Of a DNA stretch of 64,000 bases, positions 33,621-41,899 are shown piece after piece. Origin of the DNA: Actinoplanes missouriensis 431. Lineage in GTDB: Bacteria; Actinomycetota; Actinomycetes; Mycobacteriales; Micromonosporaceae. The notes beneath the pieces were generated by a model. The model worked only from the letters and a program-made list of their open reading frames with translations, was not told the origin of the DNA and did not search any database. The first letter of the stretch is position 1; each line of letters opens with the position of its first letter. A program made the translations under genes and the position numbers. The stretch covers positions 5,394,001 through 5,458,000 of the forward strand of contig NC_017093.1 in assembly GCF_000284295.1 (NCBI RefSeq), given 5' to 3'.

Positions 33621-34937
33621 ATGGAGGCGCGGGGTTTTGTCGTACGCATGTTCGAAGATTTGCGGGTGCGACAGGCAGTGGGGCAGTTGACGACGGCGGC
33701 GGGCGAATGCGCCCGGACGCCGATGTTCGGGCTGTCCGAGACGGAGCTCCTGATCTTCCTCGACGAGGTCTTCCGCGCTCAGCAGATGGTGCAGGCCGCC
33801 CTGCTGCACGCGGTGCGCGAGGTCGAGGGGCGAGGCATTCCGGCCGGTCAGCAGGCCGCCACGGCGAACATGTGGTTGCGGGAGCGACTGCGGATCTCGT
33901 CCTCGACCGCCGGCATGTGGCTGGCGCAGGCACGGATGCTCGACGCCCACCAGGACCTGGACGCCGCGGTGACCGCAGGCGCCGTCAACGCCGAGCAACT
34001 CGCCGTCATCACCACCGAGCTGGCTCAGCTGCCGAAGGATCTGGATGCGCCGACGCTGGCCCGGGCACGGACGGTTCTGCTCGACTGGGCACAACACCTC
34101 GACCCGCGGCAGCTGCGGATGGCGGCCCGCCGGATTCTCGAACACGTCTCTCCCGAAGTCGCCGAGGGCCGGGAGGAGGCAAGGCTCCGGCGGGCGGAAC
34201 AGCAGGCTCGGGAGCAACGGTTCCTCACGATGACCTCGGACGGTGACGGGCGCGTGCGGGTGCGCGGGCTTCTCGACAGCGAGAGCGCCGCCGTGATCAC
34301 CGCCGCGCTGGATCCGCTGTGCCGGCCCGCCGCCACCCGGACCGAACTGGCGGAGACAGGCGAGACCCGGACGCCCGGGCAGCGACGGGCGGACGCCCTG
34401 GTGGACGTGTGCCGCGTCGCGCTGAGCGGCGGCAGCCTGCCCGAGCAGAGCGGCGCCCGCCCACAGCTCGCGGTCACCGCCTCCTATGACGTGCTGCGCG
34501 GTGAGCTCGGCCCCGGCGTGCTCGAGGACGGCGAACCGGTGTCGGCCGAGACGGTTCGCCGGCTGGCCTGCGACTCCCGGATCCTGCCGCTGATCTTCGG
34601 AGGCGAGAGCCAGGTGCTGGACGCCGGGCGTACCCGCCGGCTGGTCAGCGGTGTGCAGCGGCGCGCGCTGATGGTGCGGGACCGAGGATGCACCTTCCCC
34701 GGTTGCGACAGGCCGGGGCGCTGGTGCGAAGCACACCACATGAACCCCTGGTCCGAGGGCGGCAACACCGATCTACGGGAGCTGGCGCTGCTCTGCGGGT
34801 TCCATCATCAGGTCATTCACGGTGAATCGGGCTGGCAGATCAGGCCGGGACCCGATGGCCGGCCGGAGTTCCTGCCGCCGCCGTCGTTGGATCCGCAGCG
34901 AGTGCCACGGCAGAACCAATATCACCGGCGGACGTGA
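33621..34937 (+). CDS. DUF222 / HNH endonuclease domain protein (13E12 family)
   Basis: 438 aa from ATG 33621; a second in-frame ATG at 33648 is also possible. The helical DUF222 region (about 1-330) is followed by a C-terminal HNH nuclease motif: RDRGCTFPGCDRPGRWCEAHHMNPWSEGGNTDLRELALLCGFHHQVIH read in order, with the CxxC/CxxH zinc ligands and catalytic HH. This large actinobacterial family (REP13E12-like) is often present in many copies per genome and has no proven role. It may be a remnant of a mobile homing-type nuclease, but no element borders are seen here. Confidence 0.85.
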   Translation: MEARGFVVRMFEDLRVRQAVGQLTTAAGECARTPMFGLSETELLIFLDEVFRAQQMVQAALLHAVREVEGRGIPAGQQAATANMWLRERLRISSSTAGMWLAQARMLDAHQDLDAAVTAGAVNAEQLAVITTELAQLPKDLDAPTLARARTVLLDWAQHLDPRQLRMAARRILEHVSPEVAEGREEARLRRAEQQAREQRFLTMTSDGDGRVRVRGLLDSESAAVITAALDPLCRPAATRTELAETGETRTPGQRRADALVDVCRVALSGGSLPEQSGARPQLAVTASYDVLRGELGPGVLEDGEPVSAETVRRLACDSRILPLIFGGESQVLDAGRTRRLVSGVQRRALMVRDRGCTFPGCDRPGRWCEAHHMNPWSEGGNTDLRELALLCGFHHQVIHGESGWQIRPGPDGRPEFLPPPSLDPQRVPRQNQYHRRT

Positions 34938-35008
34938 GTTGCCGGTTGCCGGTTCATCAGGTTGCCGGTTCATCAGGTTCCCGCTGATCAGTTGCCCGCT
35001 GATCAGGT
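34938..35008 (+). repeat. 15-16-bp tandem arrays directly after a stop codon
   Basis: Two units of ggttgccggttcatca followed by two units of a related gttcccgctgatca type, beginning one base after the TGA at 34935-34937. Confidence 0.85.
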
Positions 35009-35025
35009 CACGGAGCTGCGCGGAC

Positions 35026-35031
35026 TAGGCT
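35026..35031 (+). promoter_or_regulatory. -10 element of the YciO gene
   Basis: TAGGCT, seven bases, then the GTG at 35039. No ribosome binding site is present. Confidence 0.45.
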
Positions 35032-35038
35032 TACCGGA

Positions 35039-35659
35039 GTGGCCAAGTACTTCGACGTGCACCCGGACAATCCGCAGCAGCGCAGCATCCATCAGATCGT
35101 CGATCTGCTCCGCCAGGACGGGTTGATCGCCTACCCGACCGACTCGTGCTTCGCGCTCGGCTGCCGGATGGGCAACAAGGACGGCCTGGACCGGATCCGC
35201 GCCATCCGGCACCTCGACGACCGCCATCACTTCACCCTGATGTGTCACGACTTCGCGCAGCTGGGCCAGTTCGTGCAGATCAACAACTCGCTGTTCCGGG
35301 CGGTGAAGGCGTCCACGCCGGGGCCGTACACGTTCATCCTGCCCGCCACCAAGGAGGTTCCGCGCCGGCTGTTGCACCCCAAGAAGAAGACCGTCGGGGT
35401 ACGGATCACCAGTCACGTCACCGCCCAGGCCATCCTCGCCGAACTGGGTGAGCCTCTCGTCTCCAGCACTCTGCTGCTGCCCGGCGAGGCGGAGCCGATG
35501 ATCCACGGCTGGGAGATCAAGGAAGCGCTCGATCACAGCGTCGATGCGGTCGTCGACTCCGGCGAATGCGGCACCGAGCCGACCACGGTGATCGACCTCT
35601 CCGACGGGGTTCCGGAGATCCTGCGGGTGGGGGCGGGCGACCCGTCGCTGTTCGAGTAG
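35039..35659 (+). CDS. Sua5/YciO/YrdC family protein
   Basis: 206 aa, GTG start. HQIVDLLRQDGLIAYPTDSCFALGC, then a KDGLDRIRAIRHLDDRHHFTLMCHDF segment (in order) and TPGPYTFILPATKEVPRRLLHPKKKTVGVRI, match the YrdC fold. It is closest in style to YciO, the paralogue of the L-threonylcarbamoyladenylate synthase that makes the t6A tRNA precursor. The C-terminal Sua5 domain is absent. The exact biochemical role of YciO-type members is less certain than for TsaC. Confidence 0.85.
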   Translation: MAKYFDVHPDNPQQRSIHQIVDLLRQDGLIAYPTDSCFALGCRMGNKDGLDRIRAIRHLDDRHHFTLMCHDFAQLGQFVQINNSLFRAVKASTPGPYTFILPATKEVPRRLLHPKKKTVGVRITSHVTAQAILAELGEPLVSSTLLLPGEAEPMIHGWEIKEALDHSVDAVVDSGECGTEPTTVIDLSDGVPEILRVGAGDPSLFE

Positions 35660-35668
35660 GGCCCCGTT

Positions 35669-35736
35669 CGCACCGGCCCACACCGCGCCGGCCCACACCG
35701 CACCGCATCACACCGCACCGCATCACATCGCATCGG
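35669..35736. repeat. 15-bp tandem array between convergent genes
   Basis: Four 15-bp units of the cgcaccggcccacac / cgcaccgcatcacac types and a partial fifth, starting ten bases after the YciO stop. Confidence 0.85.
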
Positions 35737-35759
35737 ATTACACCGACCGGCCGCGCCGC

Positions 35760-36995
35760 CTATGCGAACAGATTCAGCGGGACCGCCGCGGCCATCGCCG
35801 CCATGCCCTCGTCACTCGGATGCAGATGGTCACCGCTGTCGTAGGCGGCAAGCATCCGATCCGGCGCTGCCGGGTCGCGCACGGCCGCGTCGAAGTCGAC
35901 GACCGCGTCGTACTCGCCCGACCTGCGGACCCACGCGTTGAACGCATCCCGCTTGGCGCGGGTCTCCGGGCTGTCGAGCCGGCCCCGGTACCCGCCGAAC
36001 GGCAGCAACGTCCCGCCGATCATCTCCACGCCCGCGGCCCGGCCCCGTTTGATCAGCTCGCGGTGCCCGACGATCAGCTCGTCGATGGTGGGCGGCGTGA
36101 CGAGGCCGAGGTCGTTCACGCCGAGCAGGACTATCGCGTGACTGACCGCGGGCTGAGCCAGGACGTCGCGTTCGAACCGGCGCAGCCCGGACTCTCCGGC
36201 CCAGGCTCTGGAACCGGCACGCCCGGTCCGTCCGATCGGGCCGCTGAGCAGGCGGTTCCTGCTGATGCCGGTGTTGAGCACACCACGGTCGATGTCACCG
36301 TCACGCAGCCGGGCGGCCAGGAGGTCGGGCCAGCGGTGGTTGGCGTTCTGCGCGGTTTTCGCACCTCTCGTGATCGAGTCGCCGAACGCGACGATCGAGG
36401 ATGTGGAGCGGCGCGCGCGAACGCTGACGCCGGACAGGAACAGGTACGTGGGGATCGTCTCGATCGCCGGGCGGCCCCCGTCTCCCCCGCTGCTGATCCG
36501 GTCCGCTGCAGTGAGGTTGCCGGGTGCGACCATGTTCATCTGGTACGCCAGCGGGGTGACCGTGCCGACCTGGGTGCGATCCGGCAGGTACAGGCTGATC
36601 ACCAGGTCGCCGCCGGGCGGGACGACGAGATCGGCGGAGTCGCTGATCAGCGTGCCGCCGGCCGGGATGACCGCGTCGGGGCGACCGGCGAAGGTGAGCG
36701 GCTGGCCGGTGCCGGGGACGAGGTCGGTGCTGGCGCCGGTGCCGGACCGTAGTCCGAGGCTCGCGGCGCCGATGCGTACCGGCTGGGCGCCGAACTCGTT
36801 GCTGAACCGGACCTGCGGCTGGTCGCCGCCGATACTGGCGTGAACGACCTGTCGTACCGTCTGGTCGGCGAGGGTCTGGACCTGTTCGGCGGGCTGGGCG
36901 GTGACCGGGGCGGCCCAGGTGCCGGCCCGGATCGGTTCCCGCACCGTGGGGTTGCGCTGTCCTGCCGTGCCTGGGGTAGCCGCGAGCACGGCCAC
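35760..36995 (-). CDS. SGNH/GDSL hydrolase with unresolved start
   Basis: 411 aa from the GTG at 36995. The SGNH core is complete: VAFGDSITRGAKT (block I Ser), GVLNTGISRNRLL (block II Gly), LLGVNDLGLV (block III Asn) and DHLHPSDEG (block V Asp/His). An N-terminal beta-sandwich precedes it, as in secreted rhamnogalacturonan-acetylesterase-like lipases. The same frame continues upstream to 37079 and reads like a Tat signal (RKNFLLNTARATSRRALLLGG) but contains no ATG, GTG or TTG before the stop at 37080-37082. Either the true start codon is lost or changed, or a non-standard start is used. Export is therefore likely but not certain. Confidence 0.82.
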   Translation of the reverse strand: MAVLAATPGTAGQRNPTVREPIRAGTWAAPVTAQPAEQVQTLADQTVRQVVHASIGGDQPQVRFSNEFGAQPVRIGAASLGLRSGTGASTDLVPGTGQPLTFAGRPDAVIPAGGTLISDSADLVVPPGGDLVISLYLPDRTQVGTVTPLAYQMNMVAPGNLTAADRISSGGDGGRPAIETIPTYLFLSGVSVRARRSTSSIVAFGDSITRGAKTAQNANHRWPDLLAARLRDGDIDRGVLNTGISRNRLLSGPIGRTGRAGSRAWAGESGLRRFERDVLAQPAVSHAIVLLGVNDLGLVTPPTIDELIVGHRELIKRGRAAGVEMIGGTLLPFGGYRGRLDSPETRAKRDAFNAWVRRSGEYDAVVDFDAAVRDPAAPDRMLAAYDSGDHLHPSDEGMAAMAAAVPLNLFA

Positions 36996-37124
36996 GCCGG
37001 CGCCACCGAGCAGGAGTGCGCGGCGGGAGGTCGCCCGGGCCGTGTTGAGGAGAAAGTTTTTCCGCTTTATCCCGGTACGCTAAATAATCGACGTCGGCGG
37101 CGTCAAGCCGTCTTTCCCGAGAAA

Positions 37125-37164
37125 GCCACCCGGCGGTGCGAAAGCAATCACACCGCCGGGTGGC
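37125..37164 (-). terminator. Terminator after the LPMO gene
   Basis: A perfect 14-bp stem GCCACCCGGCGGTG with its complement and a 12-base loop. On the minus strand it is followed by TTTCTC. It closes the cellulose operon. Confidence 0.8.
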
Positions 37165-37192
37165 CGGGTCCTCATGCCCGCTGAGTCTCCAG

Positions 37193-37256
37193 GCAGGCAG
37201 GGTTGCTAGCAGGCAGGGTTGCTAGCAGGCAGGGTTGCTAGCAGGCAGGGTTGCTA
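37193..37256. repeat. Four perfect 16-bp repeats containing the LPMO stop codon
   Basis: gcaggcagggttgcta repeated four times without mismatch; the final cta (37254-37256) is the minus-strand TAG of the LPMO gene, so the stop trinucleotide recurs every 16 bases. Confidence 0.95.
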
Positions 37257-38543
37257 GCCGGTCGTGCAGGTCAGATTCTGCACCTGCGCGGCGGCCGTCC
37301 CTGAGGCGAGGAACCCGAACGTGACATGTCCGCCAGCCGGGACCGCGGCGTTCCACGTCTCGTTCTTCACGGTCGCCAGCGACCCGCTCGACGTGGCACG
37401 CCCGCTCCACGCCTGTGCCAGCGTCTGGCTGCCCGGGAACGTCCACGAGACGGTCCAGCCGTTCACCGCGGTGTCCCCGGCGTGAACCATCACCTCACCC
37501 TGGAATCCGCCCGACCAGGCCGACACCACCGAGTACATCGCGGTGCAACCCCCGGTGGGGTTCGGCGAGTTCGAATTGCTGGGCGAGGGCGGGGTGCTGG
37601 GCGAGTTGCTGGGCGAGGGCGGGGTGCTGGGCGAGGGCGGGGTGCTGGGCGACGGCGGGGTGCTCGGGGACGGCGAGGCTGTTCCGCCGTTCCCGATGCC
37701 GGTCACCTCACCGTTGCCACCGTCGAAGACCACGTCCGAGCAGCCGTAGAACGTCTCCTGGCTGTCCGAGCGCGACCACACCGAGTAGATCAGGTGCCGG
37801 CCGGTTTTGCCCGCGGGCAGGTTGCCGTTCCAGTAGTAGTGGCCGTCGTCGGTGCCCGGCCCGCCGTTCGCGGGCGGGTTGGTGACCTGGTCGAACGGGG
37901 TCGGCTCCAGGTCGCTCCAGGCGAGCGGTTTGGTCGGGTCGTACCCGTCCTTGGTGATGTAGAGGTAGAAGGTTCCCGGGTGCTTGGCCCAGTTGTTGTA
38001 CTTGAACTGGACGTTCGCTCCGGCGGTCAGGTGGGTCAGCGGCCAGTCGGTCCGGGCCAGGTTGAAACCGGTGAAGTTGTACGGACCGCCGGTTCCGCCA
38101 CTGCACAGCTGGCCGTCCGGCAGGAACCCGCTGACCCGGCCGGCGCCGTCCGAGCGGAGCACGGCGAACCAGTTGTAGAGCGAGGTCACCCCGCTCTGCG
38201 CGACCGCGGCGGCGCAGGCGGCGTTCTTGGGTTCGATCGCGCCGGTCTGCGGGTTGCGGCCGTCCTGGTAGCAGAACCAGGTACGGCTGCCCGGGACCTG
38301 GATGGCGCCGTGCGCCTGGGCCGGGCCCTGAACCGCCAGAACCCCGGCCGCGGCGGCAACGATCACCACGGCGAGCAGTCTCAGCGACCGCATCCATCCC
38401 TGCCGCATCGACCCCTGCTTGGTCGACCCGTGCTGGATCGGCCCGTGCTGGATCGACCCGTGCTGGATCGACCCGTGCTTGATCGGCCCGCGCTGGATCG
38501 ACCCGTGCTGGATCGGCCCCTGCTTGATCGGTGTTTGCGTCAT
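37254..38543 (-). CDS. AA10 lytic polysaccharide monooxygenase with CBM2
   Basis: 429 aa. The catalytic copper histidine brace is His78, exposed after cleavage at AQA|HGAIQVPGS, and the His in WAKHPGTFYLY; the axial Phe is in QETFYGCSDVVFDG. Domains: secretion signal (1-77), AA10 (78-285), Pro/Ser linker (SPSTPPSPS repeats), C-terminal CBM2 (about 330-429). The sequence style is the cellulose-active C1 oxidiser group (CelS2-like). The start ATG has GGAGGG inside the end of the GH48 gene, three bases downstream of its stop, so residues 4-50 (GSIQHGPIQH-type repeats, 15-bp array) are truly translated ahead of the signal core. Confidence 0.93.
   Translation of the reverse strand: MTQTPIKQGPIQHGSIQRGPIKHGSIQHGSIQHGPIQHGSTKQGSMRQGWMRSLRLLAVVIVAAAAGVLAVQGPAQAHGAIQVPGSRTWFCYQDGRNPQTGAIEPKNAACAAAVAQSGVTSLYNWFAVLRSDGAGRVSGFLPDGQLCSGGTGGPYNFTGFNLARTDWPLTHLTAGANVQFKYNNWAKHPGTFYLYITKDGYDPTKPLAWSDLEPTPFDQVTNPPANGGPGTDDGHYYWNGNLPAGKTGRHLIYSVWSRSDSQETFYGCSDVVFDGGNGEVTGIGNGGTASPSPSTPPSPSTPPSPSTPPSPSNSPSTPPSPSNSNSPNPTGGCTAMYSVVSAWSGGFQGEVMVHAGDTAVNGWTVSWTFPGSQTLAQAWSGRATSSGSLATVKNETWNAAVPAGGHVTFGFLASGTAAAQVQNLTCTTG
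38394..38533. repeat. 15-bp tandem array in the LPMO signal-peptide N-region
   Basis: About nine units of gatcgacccgtgctg with single-base variants, in frame. They encode (S/P)IQHG pentapeptides before the hydrophobic signal core. Confidence 0.93.
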
Positions 38544-38546
38544 CGA

Positions 38547-41501
38547 TCAGCCCTCCGGGAACAGCCGGGCGTAGTCGGCGTAGCCGGTTGCCACGTCGAC
38601 CTGGGCCCAGAATCGGTGGTAGTTGAAGGTCGGCGCGGGGCCGCCGTTCAGGTACGCCTGAACCTTCGGGAAGTCCGGGTCGCTGCGGTAGAACGAGCGA
38701 ATGTCGAGGAACGAGACACCCGGCTTGATCACGTCACCGTTCGGCATCTCACCCGACCAGCCCGGCGGGATGTAGACGCCCTGGCCGGTGGAGGCGTTGT
38801 AGGTGTCGTCCATCCGGTTGTAGTCGGCGCGGGTCTCGGTCACCGAGACGCCCTTGTCGTCCTTGTACGCCCAGATCGCGTCGAGCAGCCCCTTGGCGGC
38901 CGTCTTCGCCTGCGTGTTGCCGGACTTCGCGGCGTAGTAGGTGAGCAGCTTCGCGAACGAGCCGGCCACACCGAGGTCCTGACCGTGCGCGGTGACCTCG
39001 ACGTGCAGGTTGGTGTTCGCCTGCGGGCTCGACGCGTTCCAGGTGTTCGGCGCGCCGGTCCAGGCCATCTCGGACGGGATGCTGAAGCTGTCCGCCTCGA
39101 TGGTGCTGTTCGCGAGCGCCCACGGCACCCACTTGTCGAGCACCGCCTTCGCCTTGGCGTTCCCGGTCACGTAGTAGAGCTCGGCGAGCCGCTCCAGGGA
39201 CCAGGTCTGCATGCCGAACCAGCGGTTGGACGGCGGGTCGGCGTAGACCGGCGCTTCGACGTACGCGAGACCGTAGAAGGTCGGCGTGCCGGCCGGACGT
39301 GCCGAGTAGTTGCCGTTCCAGCTGTTCGTCGCGCCGCCGGCGATGGCGCCCTCGGCGGACTGCAGCCACTGGTAGAACTCGAGCTGGCGGTCGAGGCTGG
39401 CCTGCCAGTCCGCCTTCGCCGTCGGCGACTTCGGCGCGAACGCCCCGACGTTGGACAGGATGTAGGCCGCCATCGGGTTCTGGTACCCGAAGTGGCTGGT
39501 GCTGGAGCCGATCCGCCACGCCCAGCCGGCGTTCGTGTCGTACGCGCCGCCCCAGGCGTAGTACCAGGACATCAGGTTGTTCGAGCTGCTCTTGCCGGTG
39601 CCCGCGGTGCAGGACGTGGAGGCGCAGCCCGGGTTCTTGAAGTACTTGTCGTAGAACGAGTACCGCAGGTAGTCACCCATCTTGGCGGCCTTGGCCACGG
39701 CGTCCGAGATCTGCGACGCCTTGCCCTGCTGGGTGGCCCAGGTGTACGCCCAGTACGCCACCTGCACGGCGCGGGCGTCCGCGTCCGGCGCGTTGGTGTA
39801 CTTCCACTGCTTGGCGTACGACGCGTCCTTGGTGAACAGGTCGAGGTAGCCGTTCGGGCCGCCGTGCGCGAACGTGTCGCAGGACGGCTGCGGCACCGTC
39901 TCGAACGTCGACTCCTGCGGTCCCCGCTGGAAGGTGTTGATGTAGACGACGCGGCTGGTGCCGTCGCCGCAGTGCCCGAAGCCGTACGTGTTGTCGACGT
40001 CGAGCAGCCAGTGCATGCCGTAGATGTCGTCGGTGCCGTACGCCGCCTTCAGCTCGGCTGCCAGGGGGTCCTGGCCGACGGAGACGCCGCTGTCGAGCTG
40101 GGACGGGTACTGCGACGGCAGCGGGTACTCGGCCGCGTACGTGGCCGGCTTCTGCGCGTTGTAGTTCGCGTTGGTCGGCTGGTCCGCGTGCGACGGGATG
40201 ATGTACTTCTCCATCGTCGCCCAGGCGTTGTTGAACGGCGCCCAGTCGCCGCTGACCTGACCGTGCTCGGCCTCCAGCCACAGCCAGTAGCTGAACGCCT
40301 CACTGGTGGTCTCGTGGCCGTGGTCGGGCGCTTCGTTGATCAGCGTCTCGATCGAGTGGTACGGCACGCCCTCCGGGCTGAAGTACCCGTTGGCGGGGTT
40401 CTTCAGGTCGTTGTAGAGCTGCGTGAACCGGGCGTCGACGGAGCCCTCCTCGACGACCGTGACGCCGAGCTGCGCCGCGGTGTAGCCGCTGGACGTCGCC
40501 GCGATCGTGGCGGTGGACCCGGCTGTCGCCGACGTGGCGGCCGCGACCGTGACGGCCTGGCCGGTGTTCCAGTTCGACGGGGTGAACGTGAGCGTCGCCG
40601 GCGTCGCGGTAATGGCGGTGGTCCCGGCGCTGCGCGCGACCGCCACGCTGACGTTCGCCGTGGGCGCGGCGCTCAGCGCGAGCTTGAAGGAGCCGCTGCT
40701 CCCGGGCGAGATCGACAGGGAGGTGGCGTCGGCGACGATCGACGGGGTGGTCGCCGCGTCGACGAAGACCGGCACGTCGGCGGTGCTGCTCTTGACGCCC
40801 GCGCCGTCGAACGCGACGGCCTGCACGTGGTACGCCGCCGACTGCGCGGGGACACCGCTCCAGGTGTACGCGTACGGGGCGGTCGTGTCCGAACCCAGCA
40901 GCAGTCCGTCGTGGTAGAACTCGACCCGGCTGATGGTCTGCCCGCTCGCCGCGGTGGCGGTCGCCGCGATCGGGATCGACGCCGGGGCGGTGTACCTGGT
41001 GTTCGCGGCCGGGCCGGTGATCTGCACGGTCGGCACGTTCGCGGTCTGGTTGCAGGCGGTGCCGTTGAGGGTGAACGCGGTCGGCACCGGGTTCGCGGAG
41101 CCGGTGAACGTGCCGTTGAACCCGGAGCTGATCGTGGCGTTGGTGCCCAGGCTGCCGTTCCAGGACGCGTTGTTGACCGTCACGTGCTGGCCGCTCTGGC
41201 TGTAGACGCCGCTCCAGCCCTGCACCGCCTTCTGTCCCGCGTCGGGGAAGTCGAACTCCAGCTTCCAGCTGCTCAGCGGGTCGCCGGTGTTCTTGATCTG
41301 GATGTCGCCGGTGAAGCCGCCCGGCCATTGGCTCTGCACCTTGTAGACGACGGTGCAGCCGGCCGCGGCGTACGCCGGGGTGCCGGCCACCAGGGCCGCG
41401 CCGGCGCCGAGAACGGCGACGCCGGCGAGGGCCACTCTTCGCCTGAGATTCGAGCTGGTGCTTGGAGGCGTGATTCGGGCGCTTGGGGATCTAGACCTCA
41501 C
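38547..41501 (-). CDS. GH48 cellobiohydrolase with N-terminal CBM2
   Basis: 984 aa, GTG start with AGGATC upstream. Order: signal peptide ending near AYA (about 1-45), CBM2 (48-150), Ig-like domain (about 155-250, VEFYHDGLLLGSDTTAPYAYTW), a Ser/Thr-rich beta domain (about 255-355, SLSISPGSSGSFKLALS), then the GH48 (alpha/alpha)6 barrel (360-984). The segment HETTSEAFSYWLWLEAEHG contains the catalytic acid Glu of the family; NTFQRGPQESTFETVPQPSCD lines the substrate tunnel. GH48 enzymes are processive exocellulases and the core of aerobic and cellulosomal cellulose attack. Co-transcribed with the LPMO and the CBM2 remnant under a CebR box. Confidence 0.95.
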   Translation of the reverse strand: MRSRSPSARITPPSTSSNLRRRVALAGVAVLGAGAALVAGTPAYAAAGCTVVYKVQSQWPGGFTGDIQIKNTGDPLSSWKLEFDFPDAGQKAVQGWSGVYSQSGQHVTVNNASWNGSLGTNATISSGFNGTFTGSANPVPTAFTLNGTACNQTANVPTVQITGPAANTRYTAPASIPIAATATAASGQTISRVEFYHDGLLLGSDTTAPYAYTWSGVPAQSAAYHVQAVAFDGAGVKSSTADVPVFVDAATTPSIVADATSLSISPGSSGSFKLALSAAPTANVSVAVARSAGTTAITATPATLTFTPSNWNTGQAVTVAAATSATAGSTATIAATSSGYTAAQLGVTVVEEGSVDARFTQLYNDLKNPANGYFSPEGVPYHSIETLINEAPDHGHETTSEAFSYWLWLEAEHGQVSGDWAPFNNAWATMEKYIIPSHADQPTNANYNAQKPATYAAEYPLPSQYPSQLDSGVSVGQDPLAAELKAAYGTDDIYGMHWLLDVDNTYGFGHCGDGTSRVVYINTFQRGPQESTFETVPQPSCDTFAHGGPNGYLDLFTKDASYAKQWKYTNAPDADARAVQVAYWAYTWATQQGKASQISDAVAKAAKMGDYLRYSFYDKYFKNPGCASTSCTAGTGKSSSNNLMSWYYAWGGAYDTNAGWAWRIGSSTSHFGYQNPMAAYILSNVGAFAPKSPTAKADWQASLDRQLEFYQWLQSAEGAIAGGATNSWNGNYSARPAGTPTFYGLAYVEAPVYADPPSNRWFGMQTWSLERLAELYYVTGNAKAKAVLDKWVPWALANSTIEADSFSIPSEMAWTGAPNTWNASSPQANTNLHVEVTAHGQDLGVAGSFAKLLTYYAAKSGNTQAKTAAKGLLDAIWAYKDDKGVSVTETRADYNRMDDTYNASTGQGVYIPPGWSGEMPNGDVIKPGVSFLDIRSFYRSDPDFPKVQAYLNGGPAPTFNYHRFWAQVDVATGYADYARLFPEG

Positions 41502-41570
41502 GGGGATCCTTTCTGCCCCGGGTACGGGGTGGCGTCCGGCGCGCAGGCCCGGACGTCACGGTGACCCGGG

Positions 41571-41870
41571 CTACGGGGTGGTGGAGCAGTTGATCGGGGA
41601 TGGGACGGGGTTGGTGGTGCCGATGGTGCCGCCGGTGCCGGTGGTGCCGATGGTGCTGGTGGTGCCGGTGGTGCTGGTGGTGCCGGTGGTGCTGGTGGTG
41701 CCGGTGGTGCTGGTCGTGCTGGTCGTGCTGGTCGTGCCGCCGAGGAATCCGAACGTCGCGGAAGCCCCGGACGTGAGCGCGCCGTTGTAGCCGGCGCCGG
41801 GCGCAGCCACGAGCGCGAGGGCGGCGAGGGGCGCACCGCCGGGGGACCTTCGCATGCAACACCCTTCCAT
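41571..41870 (-). CDS. Short secreted CBM2-remnant protein
   Basis: 99 aa from the ATG at 41870, or 94 from the ATG at 41855, which has GGAAGGG in front. A signal-like start (PLAALALVAAPGAG) runs straight into YNGALTSGASATFGFLGG, the last strands of a CBM2, and ends TNPVPSPINCSTTP, the normal CBM2 C-terminus with its closing Cys. Between these lies a Thr/Gly/Ser run from an 18-bp array. The first three quarters of the CBM2, including the first disulfide Cys and binding Trp residues, are missing. It looks like the deleted stump of a longer secreted enzyme whose CebR-controlled promoter now drives GH48 and the LPMO. The frame is open, so the peptide may still be made. Confidence 0.6.
   Translation of the reverse strand: MEGCCMRRSPGGAPLAALALVAAPGAGYNGALTSGASATFGFLGGTTSTTSTTSTTGTTSTTGTTSTTGTTSTIGTTGTGGTIGTTNPVPSPINCSTTP
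41611..41740. repeat. 9/18-bp tandem array in the CBM2 remnant
   Basis: Repeated ggtgctggtggtgccggt-type units on the plus strand; on the coding strand they read as Thr-Thr-Gly-Thr-Thr-Ser repeats interrupting the CBM2 end. Confidence 0.85.
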
Positions 41871-41885
41871 CGATGAGCATTCATG

Positions 41886-41899
41886 TGGGAGCGCTCCCA
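41886..41899. promoter_or_regulatory. CebR-type operator TGGGAGCGCTCCCA
   Basis: A second exact copy of the 14-bp palindrome, 15 bases before the first ATG of the CBM2 remnant - GH48 - LPMO operon. The position would block transcription or its start until cellobiose-type inducer releases the LacI-family repressor. The cebR gene is not in the window. Confidence 0.85.

Noticed and set aside
33621..34937. Mobile element carrying the HNH protein
   Set aside because: No inverted ends, target duplication or transposase were seen. DUF222/HNH genes are common as single chromosomal genes in actinobacteria.
37326..41564. Very long plus-strand open frame (about 1400 codons) opposite GH48 and the LPMO
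   Set aside because: It is the antisense image of two well-supported secreted enzymes in GC-rich DNA. Its translation is Arg/Val/Gly-rich without any domain and has no ribosome binding site.
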